64,000 bases of DNA from Chitinophaga sp. sic0106 (GCF_019219075.1 NZ_JAHUWJ010000009.1:124001-188000); one strand, 5' to 3'; positions 45,354 through 54,443 are shown, counted from the stretch's first letter. The notes: generated by a model not told the origin, from the sequence alone. Numbers and translations are program-made.

Positions 45354-45492
45354 TACCACCCTGCTTGCGTATGGTTCCTGTACCACCGCGGTTGCTGTTT
45401 GGTTCCTGCATGACACCATGCCCCCTTTTCGGTTCCTGTAACCCGCAACTTCTGTTCGATTCCCGTGACGCCATGCCCCTTTTCGGTTCCTG
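45354..45492. repeat. degenerate 27-30 bp tandem repeat, five units
   Basis: Units at 45354-45380, 45381-45408, 45409-45438, 45439-45465 and 45466-45492, each ending in GGTTCCTG (GATTCCCG in unit 4). Units 1 and 2 both begin TACCACC. Units 3 and 5 share TGAC(A/G)CCATGCCCC followed by a T-run and CGGTTCCTG. An open frame on the minus strand repeats GTEKG and looks incidental. The array lies right after the NlpC/P60 gene; its function is unknown. Confidence 0.65.
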
Positions 45493-45493
45493 G

Positions 45494-45548
45494 TAGAGCC
45501 GGACTGCGTCCGGCTCCTCGCGTGCAGGTCACCGAAGGCGACCTGCAC
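45494..45548. repeat. two REP-like hairpins
   Basis: AGCCGGAC-tgc-GTCCGGCT at 45497-45515 (8-bp stem, TGC loop), then GTGCAGGTC/GACCTGCAC at 45522-45548 with an inner CC-gaa-GG closing to a 3-nt loop and one A-C mismatch. The first unit has the same frame as each half of the inverted repeat at 35843-35930. Confidence 0.65.
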
Positions 45549-45564
45549 CACCATCTCCAAACAA

Positions 45565-45595
45565 AAAAGACTGACACCGGGGGCATCAGTCTTTT
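45565..45595. terminator. bidirectional terminator between NlpC/P60 and ppa genes
   Basis: AAAAGACTGA (45565-45574) pairs with TCAGTCTTTT (45586-45595) around an 11-nt loop, with A-runs on the left and T-runs on the right, suitable for termination on both strands. Confidence 0.8.
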
Positions 45596-45614
45596 CCTTC
45601 GCTAAATAAGCTAC

Positions 45615-46154
45615 TTAGCTCTGTTTGAAAATCTTACGATAATCTTCAAAGCTTTTCTTAATAATTTCTTCTGCTTTCGCTTTATCCTGGAATTCTTCCA
45701 CTTTTACGGTCTTTCTTTCCAGTGTTTTGTACTCTTCAAAGAAGTGACGCATTTCTTCAATAAAGTGAGGAGGCAGTTCAGAGATATCGTTGATGTGGTT
45801 TACGCTCATATCGTTTGCAGCCACGGCGATAATTTTATCATCCGCTTCGCCGCCATCGATCATTTGCATAACACCGATCACTTTGGCTTCAATAATACAC
45901 ATAGGAACGCAATCTACCTGTGATAATACCAGGATATCCAGTGGATCATGGTCATCGCAGTAAGATTGAGGTATAAACCCGTAGTTGGCAGGATAGTAAA
46001 CAGATGAGTACAGTACCCTGTCCAGTTTCAGTAATCCGCTTTCTTTATCCAGTTCATATTTGGCACGGCATCCCTTTGGAATCTCAATAATGGCATTTAC
46101 GATGTGTGGTACTTCATTTCCGGGACTCACACTATGCCAGGGATTTGTCATCAT
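45615..46154 (-). CDS. ppa: inorganic pyrophosphatase (family I)
   Basis: 179 residues, soluble. It hydrolyses pyrophosphate to drive biosynthetic reactions. The family signature with metal-binding aspartates is DDHDPLDILVLSQ, and VIGVMQMIDGGEADDKIIAV continues the active site. The length is typical of bacterial hexameric enzymes. Single gene between terminators, with a candidate promoter at 46239-46270. Confidence 0.97.
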   Translation of the reverse strand: MMTNPWHSVSPGNEVPHIVNAIIEIPKGCRAKYELDKESGLLKLDRVLYSSVYYPANYGFIPQSYCDDHDPLDILVLSQVDCVPMCIIEAKVIGVMQMIDGGEADDKIIAVAANDMSVNHINDISELPPHFIEEMRHFFEEYKTLERKTVKVEEFQDKAKAEEIIKKSFEDYRKIFKQS

Positions 46155-46238
46155 AATAGATCTTTACGTTATAAGTTTATAGTTCAATGCAAGCTTAAGA
46201 CAAAATAATAATTTTGCCCCGCTGAGCTTATTGCGGTG

Positions 46239-46270
46239 CAAAATTACATAACTCAGCGTTAATAGCTAAA
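46239..46270 (-). promoter_or_regulatory. candidate promoter of ppa
   Basis: On the minus strand TTTA (46270-46267) and TAATTTTG (46246-46239) are separated by 20 bp. The second matches the Bacteroidota -7 consensus TAnnTTTG exactly; the first is one base off the -33 TTTG. The box lies about 85 bp before the ppa ATG. Confidence 0.5.
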
Positions 46271-46311
46271 TTATTATTATCCCGGCAGTTACGATCCGGG
46301 GAAACGGGCTG

Positions 46312-46809
46312 CTACTGGGCCTGTGGCACGGCGGCACCACCCGGCAGGGTAGTGTCCACGGGAACCGGTACACCAGTGGCGCTATCCATGATAGCCCCGT
46401 CAGGAGGTGGGATATAATTAGGAATAATGCTTTCAAATGTCAGGGAAATCTTCCATTGACCACTTTCCTTTACCAGTTGCAATATTTCTTCCTGGTGTGC
46501 GGAGGAGTTGAGGATAGTTACGGAGGCTTTGTCGCCTGAATCGCTTTCTTCCGTTTTTACGACCTTAATCTGGGCATTCTTAATCTTTTCTCTCTCCGCC
46601 TCGTTGCGGCGGGCATCAAAGAAGGAATAGAGCTGGATTACCTGTTGGGACTCTTTAGTGGCATAATCCCTGGCCTTGTCAAAATTCGAATCCTGTATGG
46701 CGTGCATAAAAGCAAGTGCCACTTCATCAGGGGTGGCCTTTTTCTTACAACTGCTAAGCAGTAAGGTTGGTATCACTGCCAGTAACAGGAAACGACGAAT
46801 ATTGGTCAT
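46312..46809 (-). CDS. DUF4878-like lipoprotein
   Basis: 165 residues, lipobox LLSSC then KKKATPDEVALAFMHAIQDSNFDKARDYA, an NTF2-like/DUF4878 fold typical of small lipoproteins that follow a cystatin-like pattern (VTILNSSAHQEEILQLVKESGQWKISL). The C-terminal tail is proline-rich. The function is unknown. It is a stand-alone gene between ppa and phoH, all on the minus strand. Confidence 0.78.
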   Translation of the reverse strand: MTNIRRFLLLAVIPTLLLSSCKKKATPDEVALAFMHAIQDSNFDKARDYATKESQQVIQLYSFFDARRNEAEREKIKNAQIKVVKTEESDSGDKASVTILNSSAHQEEILQLVKESGQWKISLTFESIIPNYIPPPDGAIMDSATGVPVPVDTTLPGGAAVPQAQ

Positions 46810-46957
46810 GCGGTGGATAAATTATTAATATATCGCTAACAAAAATAGGGTTAAACAATCAATTCTGCAAAGTTCCGTCACTTTATCGTCACCAAATTGT
46901 TTAGCCTTAGCGGCGGTGAACATACGCGAAACCTCGTTAACGAAGCGTTAAAAGTAA

Positions 46958-46983
46958 TGGCACTCCCGTTATCAGGAGTGCCA
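46958..46983 (-). terminator. terminator of phoH
   Basis: TGGCACTCC/GGAGTGCCA 9-bp stem with an 8-nt loop; on the minus strand it is followed by TTACTTTT, directly after the phoH stop. Confidence 0.7.
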
Positions 46984-46989
46984 ACACCA

Positions 46990-47946
46990 TTATAAATCTT
47001 TATTGGCGTCGTAAGCCTTGATAATGGCTTTCACCAGTCGGTGACGTACCACATCCTCTTCATCCAGCTCTACATAACCGATCCCGTCGATGTTACGCAG
47101 GATACGGGTAGCCTTGTCCAGGCCCGACTTCTGATTTTTAGGCAGGTCAATCTGGGTAAGGTCGCCGGTGATGATAGCCTTGGCGGAAGCGCCAATACGT
47201 GTCAAAAACATTTTGATCTGCAGATCGGTAGCATTCTGCGCCTCATCCAGGATAATAAAGGAATTATCCAGGGTACGGCCACGCATATACGCCAGCGGTG
47301 CAATCTCAATGATGCGGTTGGCCATATAATAACTCAGCTTTTCTGCCGGTATCATATCATCCAGCGCATCATACAAAGGACGCAGGTAAGGGTCAATCTT
47401 CTCTTTCAGATCTCCGGGCAGGAAACCCAGGCTCTCACCTGCTTCCACCGCCGGACGGGTAAGAATGATTTTTTTGATGGCCTTGTTCTTCAGCGCTCTC
47501 ACTGCCAGCGCTACTGCGGTATAGGTCTTTCCGGTTCCGGCCGGCCCGATGGCAAACACAATGTCATTTTTATCCGCCAGGTTCACCATTTTTTTCTGGT
47601 TAGCTGTACGTGCCCTGACAGTTCTGCCATTTGGTCCGAATACCAATACCTCATTGGGGTTACGGTCACTGAAATTATCAATACCAGTACCCTCTTCATC
47701 TCCCAGGATCTGTTCAAAATAGTTCTCGGTAAGATTGCCGTTGCGCTCCAGATATTTCACAATCTGGCCAATCTTTTCCTCCGCTGTCGAAACCTCCTCA
47801 GGGGAGCCGCTAAGCTTTAGCTGGGTACCTCTGGACAGGATTTTCAACAATGGGAACTTTTTCTTCAGTAAATCCAGCTTTCCGTTATTGACACCGAAAA
47901 ACTCAATGGGATTAATACTGTCTAAGTTGATAATGGCTTCAGTCAA
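46990..47946 (-). CDS. PhoH-family ATPase
   Basis: 318 residues. An N-terminal KH-like segment (NGKLDLLKKKFPLLKILSRGTQLKLSG) is followed by the PhoH P-loop domain: Walker A AIGPAGTGKTYTAVALA, Walker B SFIILDEAQNAT, and TGDLTQIDLPKNQKSGL. It resembles YbeZ, which acts with the endoribonuclease YbeY in rRNA maturation, so an RNA-related role is likely; no ybeY gene is in this window. It is cytoplasmic and divergent from the PAS kinase gene. Confidence 0.92.
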   Translation of the reverse strand: MTEAIINLDSINPIEFFGVNNGKLDLLKKKFPLLKILSRGTQLKLSGSPEEVSTAEEKIGQIVKYLERNGNLTENYFEQILGDEEGTGIDNFSDRNPNEVLVFGPNGRTVRARTANQKKMVNLADKNDIVFAIGPAGTGKTYTAVALAVRALKNKAIKKIILTRPAVEAGESLGFLPGDLKEKIDPYLRPLYDALDDMIPAEKLSYYMANRIIEIAPLAYMRGRTLDNSFIILDEAQNATDLQIKMFLTRIGASAKAIITGDLTQIDLPKNQKSGLDKATRILRNIDGIGYVELDEEDVVRHRLVKAIIKAYDANKDL

Positions 47947-48324
47947 TGATCTAAGGATTTAATTGTCCAGGAAAAATCGGTGTTCTCATACCGAATATAT
48001 TTAATTCTTACGCAACCTGAATAGCAATCTTGTTAAGCTAATACTAAATTCTGTACCGCTTGCCAGATCCTTGCAGGTTTGCCGGTACCATCTGAACGCG
48101 AATATATTACCTTCAACACAATTTCAAAAAACAGTTAATCCACAATGGTGGATAAACAAATTGACTGTACCACAACTTTTTGCCACCCAGCACCATAACC
48201 TGTGACCACATAATACTGCTGCCCATCAACATTTTAAGTCCATTTATAGAATTAAAGCTGTTTTTTCCTCCAGAATAGCTATTTTAGGCCCTTTGCAGAC
48301 AACGATATTAAGTTCCGCTATCAT
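47947..48324. other. 378-bp divergent intergenic region
   Basis: AT-rich spacer between phoH (minus) and the PAS kinase (plus). ATCCAC-aatg-GTGGAT at 48138-48153 forms an inverted repeat, nested in an imperfect outer pair ACAGTTAA/TTGACTGT (48131-48138 and 48161-48168). It could be an operator for either gene. No gene or RNA was recognised. Confidence 0.45.
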
Positions 48325-50973
48325 ATGAACATAGCTATGCTGGATCAGCATTACCGGCATCTACAGCAACTGGAGGCTGCCATTAATGCTTGTGCGCTCT
48401 CGGTTTCTGTGAATGCAGACGGTACCATTTCCTCGGTGAATAACCTGATGCTGAATGCGCTGCAGCTACCCGTTTCGGCCATAGAAGGTCAACAGTTCGA
48501 GTCTATCCTGATCCCTGTCAACAGGGACCAATGGACTGCTATTGGCCAAAAACTCGCCACCGGCACCGCCGTGCAGGAACAAATAGGTTTCCTCATCAAT
48601 GGCATCCACCCGCTATGGATCGAAGCCGGTATCAACCCCATCATAGCTGATAACGGTCAACTCACCCAGTTCCTCATCATCGGCCTCAATATCACCGACA
48701 GGAAATTATCAGAACTCCGCATCCAGGAGGATGAACAGTATTTCAGACAAATACTCGAAAACCTTCCCATAGGCCTTCAGCAATTCTCTGCCGAAGGGAT
48801 CAGCATGGAAATGAATAGCCGCCAACGCCAAATCTGGGGACAAGATCATCCCTTCTTTCAGCAAACCGGCTACAATTGGCTGCAAGATCCGCAATACCGC
48901 CTCAACGGACTCACCAAACTGTTCGAAGACGTACGCCAGGGCCGTAAAACGCAGAAAAGAGAAATTCTGCTCAATTACACAGAAAAAAATTACGACGATA
49001 TCACCCGCATCTACCCGGTATACTACGAAGCAACCGTGTTCCCCGTGGTAGATAAGCAGTCCAATATGACCAACCTCTTCCTGATCCTCGACGATATCAC
49101 AGAAAAGAAACTCGCCGAAATCAGCCTCCAGAAGAGCGAACGCCTGCTCGATAACATCATCGAAAACCTGCCGATAGGCTACATTCAATTCGACAACTTC
49201 GGATTTATCCGCCGCATAAACCAAACACAACGCAACTTCTTTAATTCGCCACATCCCGCCGCACGCCGGCAGTTTAACGTGATGAACGACGAATTTGCCA
49301 CCACCTTTGAACTCGATGACCTCTTCCAGCGCGCCCTGCAGGAAAACGAACCCCTGCGCCTGGAAAAGAAAGTGGACTTCACCAAAGACGCCCGCTGGAC
49401 ATCCGTAGAAAGGGAAGTATACCTGGATCTCACCGTGTTCCCCGTCGAAAACCCGGTCGATAAAGAACGCATCGTAGTAGCCCTGGTAAATGATATCACC
49501 GATAAAAAAACACAGGAACTGGAAAATATCAAAAACCAGGAATTCCTGCTGCAAACAGGGCAGATCGGTAAAATAGGGGGATGGGAGCTGGAAGTAGAAA
49601 CCAATACCATCCGCTGGTCCGATCAGGCCTATCATATACACGAATGCTTACCCGGTACCCGCCTCACCCTGGATGCCGTGTTGCAACTCTACCAGGAAGA
49701 TTCACGCATCAACCTCGCACATCACATTGAAACATGTATCCGTACGGGTAAACCGTTCGATGTGCAGTTGACCATCTCCCTACAGCAAAATATTACCAAA
49801 CGTATACGATGCATAGGCCGGGCAGATGTAAGTACCGGACAACCCCAACGCATATACGGCGTTGTACAGGATATCACTGAACAATCTGCTATCAGAGACG
49901 CACTCTCCCGAAATACAGAGCTGATGCGCCTTTTCTTTGATACCATGGACATGGGCTACGCCGCTATGGAGCCAGATGGCCTCCTCAACTTCGTAAACCA
50001 GAAAGCAGAAAAGATGATCGGCCACAAGGAACTGGCCGGCGCCAATATCTTTGAAGTGTTTCCGAAACTCAGCGGTACCGTGTTCTACGCGCGACTCCAG
50101 GAATGTATCAAACAAAATACCTCCCAGTCATTCGGTATCTATTTTCCGATTCCGGATAAATGGTACGACTTCCTCCTCACGCCCATGCAGGACGGCGGCA
50201 TCTCCGTGTTTATCCGCGATATCACCGAAAGCCGTAAAATGCAGAAGGAACTGCGGAAAGCGAATGATCAGCTATCTAACCTGAATAAAAACCTGGTTAA
50301 CCAGAATAAACAACTGGAAGACTTCGCCCATATCACCTCCCATAACCTGCGTGCACCTATCGCCAACCTGAAAGCCCTGATGCAAATGCATAACGAGGCT
50401 ACCTCCAGCCAGGAGCGCGAACTTTACCTGGGTATGCTGCACGAAGTGATCAAAAAGATAGATGAAACACTTAATGACCTCGTGGAAGTAGTGCAAATCA
50501 GAAAAGATGTGAACGTGGAGAAAGAAAAACTCTCCTTTGCCGACAGACTACAAAAAGTAAAAGATATTTTGCTGGTAGATATTGAGAATAGCAAAATCCA
50601 GATTATCGCCGACTTTGAAAGAGCACCTGCACTGGTATATTCCAAAGTATACCTCGACAGCATCCTCCAAAACTTCATCACCAACGCGATCCGTTACCGA
50701 TCGCCGGAACGCACACCTGCACTGCGTTTACAGACGTGGGTAGAAAATGAATCCATCATTCTCACCGTGGAAGATAACGGCGTAGGTATTGATATGGAAC
50801 GGTTCGGCAATAAGTTATTTGGCTTCAGAAAAACATTTCATAAGAATAAAGATGCGAAGGGGATAGGCCTGTTTATTACCAAAACTCAGGTGGAAGCAAT
50901 GGGCGGAATCATCAAAGCAGAAAGCAAGCCCGGTTACGGAACAAAATTTATTATTACTTTTAGGCCTGAATAA
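48325..50973 (+). CDS. multi-PAS sensor histidine kinase (cytoplasmic)
   Basis: 882 residues with no membrane helix. About five PAS modules (around 11-125, 133-265, 275-395, 405-525, 530-640), each ending in an (D/N)ITDxK-like or DITEQ motif, precede the kinase. His673 in FAHITSHNLRAPI is the phospho-acceptor; the HATPase has N-box FITNAIRY, VEDNGVGID and KGIGLFITK. PAS modules suggest detection of a small molecule, redox state or light. A single-domain receiver follows 9 bp downstream and is its likely partner. Confidence 0.92.
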   Translation: MNIAMLDQHYRHLQQLEAAINACALSVSVNADGTISSVNNLMLNALQLPVSAIEGQQFESILIPVNRDQWTAIGQKLATGTAVQEQIGFLINGIHPLWIEAGINPIIADNGQLTQFLIIGLNITDRKLSELRIQEDEQYFRQILENLPIGLQQFSAEGISMEMNSRQRQIWGQDHPFFQQTGYNWLQDPQYRLNGLTKLFEDVRQGRKTQKREILLNYTEKNYDDITRIYPVYYEATVFPVVDKQSNMTNLFLILDDITEKKLAEISLQKSERLLDNIIENLPIGYIQFDNFGFIRRINQTQRNFFNSPHPAARRQFNVMNDEFATTFELDDLFQRALQENEPLRLEKKVDFTKDARWTSVEREVYLDLTVFPVENPVDKERIVVALVNDITDKKTQELENIKNQEFLLQTGQIGKIGGWELEVETNTIRWSDQAYHIHECLPGTRLTLDAVLQLYQEDSRINLAHHIETCIRTGKPFDVQLTISLQQNITKRIRCIGRADVSTGQPQRIYGVVQDITEQSAIRDALSRNTELMRLFFDTMDMGYAAMEPDGLLNFVNQKAEKMIGHKELAGANIFEVFPKLSGTVFYARLQECIKQNTSQSFGIYFPIPDKWYDFLLTPMQDGGISVFIRDITESRKMQKELRKANDQLSNLNKNLVNQNKQLEDFAHITSHNLRAPIANLKALMQMHNEATSSQERELYLGMLHEVIKKIDETLNDLVEVVQIRKDVNVEKEKLSFADRLQKVKDILLVDIENSKIQIIADFERAPALVYSKVYLDSILQNFITNAIRYRSPERTPALRLQTWVENESIILTVEDNGVGIDMERFGNKLFGFRKTFHKNKDAKGIGLFITKTQVEAMGGIIKAESKPGYGTKFIITFRPE

Positions 50974-50982
50974 TATGCTTAT

Positions 50983-51372
50983 ATGAACCTGATCGATATG
51001 ATTTTTATTGTGGATGATGACCCTATTCACCAGCAAATCGCCAAAATTATGATTGAGCGGCAGGGTATAAGCACTAATATCCGTGTGTTCTCTGATGCCC
51101 AGGATGTACTGGACTATTTCAGAGAAAACACGAATGTGGCAGCTGCACTGCCTGATTTAATTTTGCTTGATCTGAACATGCCCGTGATGGACGGCTGGGA
51201 ATTCCTGGAAGAATATGCCACATTCCAGGCGGAGCTGCCTAAGTCTATTAAGATCTTTGTGCTCACCTCCAGCATTGATGAAAAAGACAAGGAAAGAGTC
51301 CGTTCTTATTCGTTTGTAAGTGGTTATCTTACCAAGCCTCTGTCGAAAGAGATTATATCACATCTTTCCTAA
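50983..51372 (+). CDS. single-domain response regulator
   Basis: 129 residues, receiver only, no output domain. IFIVDDDPIHQQIAKIM holds the acidic pocket, LILLDLNMPVMDGW the phospho-acceptor Asp63, VLTSS the Thr/Ser switch and LTKPL the conserved Lys. CheY-like receivers of this kind act by protein contact or in phosphorelays. Its last 15 bp overlap the 3' end of rpe on the other strand. Confidence 0.92.
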   Translation: MNLIDMIFIVDDDPIHQQIAKIMIERQGISTNIRVFSDAQDVLDYFRENTNVAAALPDLILLDLNMPVMDGWEFLEEYATFQAELPKSIKIFVLTSSIDEKDKERVRSYSFVSGYLTKPLSKEIISHLS

Positions 51373-52047
51373 ACCTGCCACAGCAGCAGCTTTTAGCTCG
51401 CTGATTGTTTTAGCAGGGTCCGCCGACGCAAATACTGCACTACCTGCCACCAAAACATTCGCACCTGCCTGAATAAGCTGGCCGGCATTGTCTGCACTTA
51501 CGCCACCATCCACTTCAATCAGTGCATGTGCGTTGCTGTCGGTAATCAGCTGGCGTAACTGCGCAATCTTATGATAGGTCTGCTCTATAAATGATTGTCC
51601 GCCGAAACCCGGATTCACACTCATGATCAGCACCATGTCCACATCACGGATCACGTTTTCCAGCAATCCCACCGGGGTGTGCGGATTCAATGCCACGCCA
51701 GCTTTCATGCCCAAACTTTTGATTTGCTGGATATTGCGGTGCAGGTGAGGACACGCTTCATAATGCACGGTCAGCATATTGGCGCCGGCTTTCTGAAAGG
51801 CTTCAGCATATTTTTCCGGTTCTTCAATCATCAGGTGTACATCACAGGTTTTCTTCGCCACCTTACTGATCTGGGAAATAACGGGCAAACCAAAACTAAT
51901 ATTGGGTACAAATCTTCCATCCATCACATCCAGGTGAAACCAGTCGGCCTCACTTTCATTGAGCATAGCTGCTTCTTCTCCCAGTTTCAGGAAGTTAGCC
52001 GCCAACAGCGAAGGGGCAATCAATACAGGTCTGTTTTCCAAAGGCAA
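51358..52047 (-). CDS. rpe: ribulose-phosphate 3-epimerase
   Basis: 229 residues, TIM barrel. It interconverts ribulose 5-phosphate and xylulose 5-phosphate in the pentose phosphate pathway. Signatures: APSLLAANFLKLGEE, WFHLDVMDGRFVPNISFG (metal-binding His and Asp), MSVNPGFGGQSF, IEVDGGVSADNAGQL. It is convergent with, and overlapping, the response regulator gene by 15 bp. On its own strand it follows the TPR lipoprotein by 29 bp and may belong to the thr operon. Confidence 0.97.
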   Translation of the reverse strand: MPLENRPVLIAPSLLAANFLKLGEEAAMLNESEADWFHLDVMDGRFVPNISFGLPVISQISKVAKKTCDVHLMIEEPEKYAEAFQKAGANMLTVHYEACPHLHRNIQQIKSLGMKAGVALNPHTPVGLLENVIRDVDMVLIMSVNPGFGGQSFIEQTYHKIAQLRQLITDSNAHALIEVDGGVSADNAGQLIQAGANVLVAGSAVFASADPAKTISELKAAAVAGLGKM

Positions 52048-52076
52048 ATATTTTTGGTCAGTGTAAATTTAAGCAA

Positions 52077-53087
52077 TTACTTGCTCAGTCTTTTGATGGC
52101 AGCTTTCGCCTCTTCATAATCTTTTCTGAAGGATGAAGCTTTGATATAATCTTCCAGGGCCAGCTCTTTTTTGCCCAGCTTTTCGTTGCTCATTGCCCGG
52201 TAATAATAGGCGGTTGCATCTGTAGGCGCGGCTTTAGCTGCCAGGTTATAGAATATAAAAGCATCTTTCCAGTTATTTTGTTGCCGGTAGATGTGGGCGA
52301 GCGCCATGTAGGAGGCTTCGTACCCGGGATCAGCCACTATACTCTTTCTATAGGCATCCATTGCGGCATCCGTCTGTTTCAGTTGCTCATACAATTGCCC
52401 GGCGCAATACATCGGGGATGCATTGGCAGAGTCTAACCTCCACGCCTGCACGTAATAAGGAATGGCCTTTGCATCGCGGCGGGTACTCATCAGATCAGCC
52501 AGCTCCATCAAAGCTTCATATTCAGGCTTAGTCGCCACGGCTACACCTTGTTGCAGGTATTGAATGGCATTGGTGGTGTCCTGATGATCTTCGGCTATAC
52601 GGGCTTTGAGGTAATAGGCCTGGTCCCTGCCTTCCTTGCTCTGTGTGAGCAGGTCGGCCAGGCTATCGGCAGCCGCATATTGTTTTTCTTCCACCTGAGC
52701 GATGGCCAGTTTGTATTGCAGGTAAGGATAGCCGGGGGCAGTGCCCAGCGCTTTGGTAAAAAGATCAGCCGCAAGTTTGTTGTTACCTGTTACGAGTGCG
52801 GCTTCGCCGGCACCGGCCCAGTAGTCGGTATTGCCTGCATCGAGGGTGGCCGCCTGCTGAAAGTCTTTCAGCGCCAACTCAGGATGCGTGTTGAATAATA
52901 GTAAGGCCCGGCGATAATACAGCTGATGGTTATCAGGGAATTGTTGCAGGGAGTCGGTGATAGGTTGAATAATATCCGCATGCAGTACGGAGTCAACAGT
53001 GGGCTCCTGCTGCTGACTATTGTGTGCCTGCTGTTGGTTGCAGGCCACAATAGCCAGTCCTATGGCAAGGATAGTTAGTTTTCTCAT
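52077..53087 (-). CDS. TPR-repeat lipoprotein
   Basis: 336 residues, lipobox IVAC followed by NQQQAHNSQQQ. At least six TPR units run the full length (e.g. HQLYYRRALLLFNTHPELALKDFQQ and ASYMALAHIYRQQNNWKDAFIFY). It probably serves as a periplasm-facing scaffold. Encoded 11 bp after thrC and 29 bp before rpe, so co-transcription with both is likely, although no functional link is evident. Confidence 0.85.
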   Translation of the reverse strand: MRKLTILAIGLAIVACNQQQAHNSQQQEPTVDSVLHADIIQPITDSLQQFPDNHQLYYRRALLLFNTHPELALKDFQQAATLDAGNTDYWAGAGEAALVTGNNKLAADLFTKALGTAPGYPYLQYKLAIAQVEEKQYAAADSLADLLTQSKEGRDQAYYLKARIAEDHQDTTNAIQYLQQGVAVATKPEYEALMELADLMSTRRDAKAIPYYVQAWRLDSANASPMYCAGQLYEQLKQTDAAMDAYRKSIVADPGYEASYMALAHIYRQQNNWKDAFIFYNLAAKAAPTDATAYYYRAMSNEKLGKKELALEDYIKASSFRKDYEEAKAAIKRLSK

Positions 53088-53098
53088 ACAGCGCCAAG

Positions 53099-54424
53099 TT
53101 AATGGCTTAATTCTGAATTCTGAAATTCTAACTGTAATAATGTTTTTTTAACTGCCTGGTAATCTGCTGGTAATACGATGGAAGATTTCTCTTTGCCGTA
53201 GAGTGACATTACTTTGGCGGGTGTATGAATATCATCGCGGATCGCTTTCGGAGCGGTGTCTTCAAACTTAACCGGGTGGGCGGTTTCAAGGAAAACGCCG
53301 GTAGCATCCGGATCTTCCGCCAGGTACTGCTGCAAGCCCAGGTAGCCAACGGCACCATGGGGGTCCAGCATGTAATGATATTCCTTATATACGCGTTCCA
53401 TGACGCGGGCAGTATCCTTGTCGTTGAAGCTGTAGCTGCTCATGCTGGCAGCCAGCTGCGGAAAGTTTTTTCCGTATAGCTCCAGTACGCGCACGAAGTT
53501 GCTCGGATCGGCAACGTCCATGGCGTTTGAAAGCGTAGGCACGGCGCGCGCCGGCTTATATTCCTGCGTTTGCATGAAGCGTGGAATGGTATCGTTGGCG
53601 TTGGTGGCGGCAATAAAATGGGACACCGGCAAACCGATGGCGGCAGCCATCATACCGGCGCAGATATTGCCGAAGTTGCCGCTGGGCACGGAAAATACCA
53701 GTTTAGGATGTGCTGCCTTCATTTGCCGGTAAGCGAGGAAATAGTAGAACATCTGTGGTAGCCAGCGGGCTACGTTGATGGAGTTGGCGGAGGTGAGCGG
53801 GCGTTTGGACTGGATATCCTGATCCAGGAACGCCGTTTTTACGATCTGCTGGCAGTCATCGAAAGTGCCCAGGATCTCCAGTGCACGGATGTTTCCGCCG
53901 AGGGTGGTGAGTTGTTTTTCCTGCAGGGTGCTGACCATTTTAGATGGATACAGGATTACTACTTCTACGCCGGGTACATTATAAAAGCCACTGGCCACGG
54001 CAGCGCCGGTGTCGCCGGAAGTGGCTACCAGTACCGTTACCGGCTTTTTACTGTTGCGGCGGAAATAGCCGAGGCAGCCTGCCATAAACCGGGCGCCTAC
54101 ATCCTTAAAGGCGAGGGTGGGGCCATGAAACAGTTCCAGCGCATAAGTAGCGCGGGAAACTTTTTGTATAGGGAAAGGAAAGTGCAGCGTGTCTGCCACA
54201 ATCTTCCTTAACTGTGCTTCAGGAATTTCGTCTCCTACGAATGCTTTGATGACTTCATAACCTATTTCCTGGTCAGAATACTGATGGAGGTTTTTCAGAA
54301 ACGTAGGGTCCAGTTGTGGAATCTGCTCTGGAAAATACAGTCCTTTGTCGGGCGCCATTCCTTGTGTAACGGCGGTTTCAAAGGATACTTTGAGAGCTGG
54401 ATTTTGCAAGCTGTAGTATTGCAT
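53099..54424 (-). CDS. thrC: threonine synthase
   Basis: 441 residues, PLP-dependent. It converts O-phosphohomoserine to threonine. The PLP lysine lies in HGPTLAFKDVGARFMAG; the phosphate-binding loop is VATSGDTGAAVASGFY; SVPSGNFGNICAGMMA and TAHPVKFEDT are also family motifs. It is cytoplasmic. It starts 19 bp after thrB in the thrABC operon and is followed after 11 bp by a TPR lipoprotein gene. Confidence 0.97.
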   Translation of the reverse strand: MQYYSLQNPALKVSFETAVTQGMAPDKGLYFPEQIPQLDPTFLKNLHQYSDQEIGYEVIKAFVGDEIPEAQLRKIVADTLHFPFPIQKVSRATYALELFHGPTLAFKDVGARFMAGCLGYFRRNSKKPVTVLVATSGDTGAAVASGFYNVPGVEVVILYPSKMVSTLQEKQLTTLGGNIRALEILGTFDDCQQIVKTAFLDQDIQSKRPLTSANSINVARWLPQMFYYFLAYRQMKAAHPKLVFSVPSGNFGNICAGMMAAAIGLPVSHFIAATNANDTIPRFMQTQEYKPARAVPTLSNAMDVADPSNFVRVLELYGKNFPQLAASMSSYSFNDKDTARVMERVYKEYHYMLDPHGAVGYLGLQQYLAEDPDATGVFLETAHPVKFEDTAPKAIRDDIHTPAKVMSLYGKEKSSIVLPADYQAVKKTLLQLEFQNSELSH

Positions 54425-54443
54425 AATGCATTCTTTAAATTAG

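Noticed and set aside
45354..45492. Possible CRISPR array
   Set aside because: Units of 27-30 bp are contiguous, with no alternating identical repeats and unique spacers, and no cas genes are nearby.
45311..45586. Minus-strand frame with repeated GTEKG-type peptide
   Set aside because: The repetition follows from the DNA tandem repeat at 45354-45492, other frames are open too, and the frame overlaps the NlpC/P60 gene end and a terminator.
48131..48168. Possible replication origin
   Set aside because: Only two one-mismatch DnaA-like boxes, no dnaA, dnaN or rpmH nearby and no clear box cluster.
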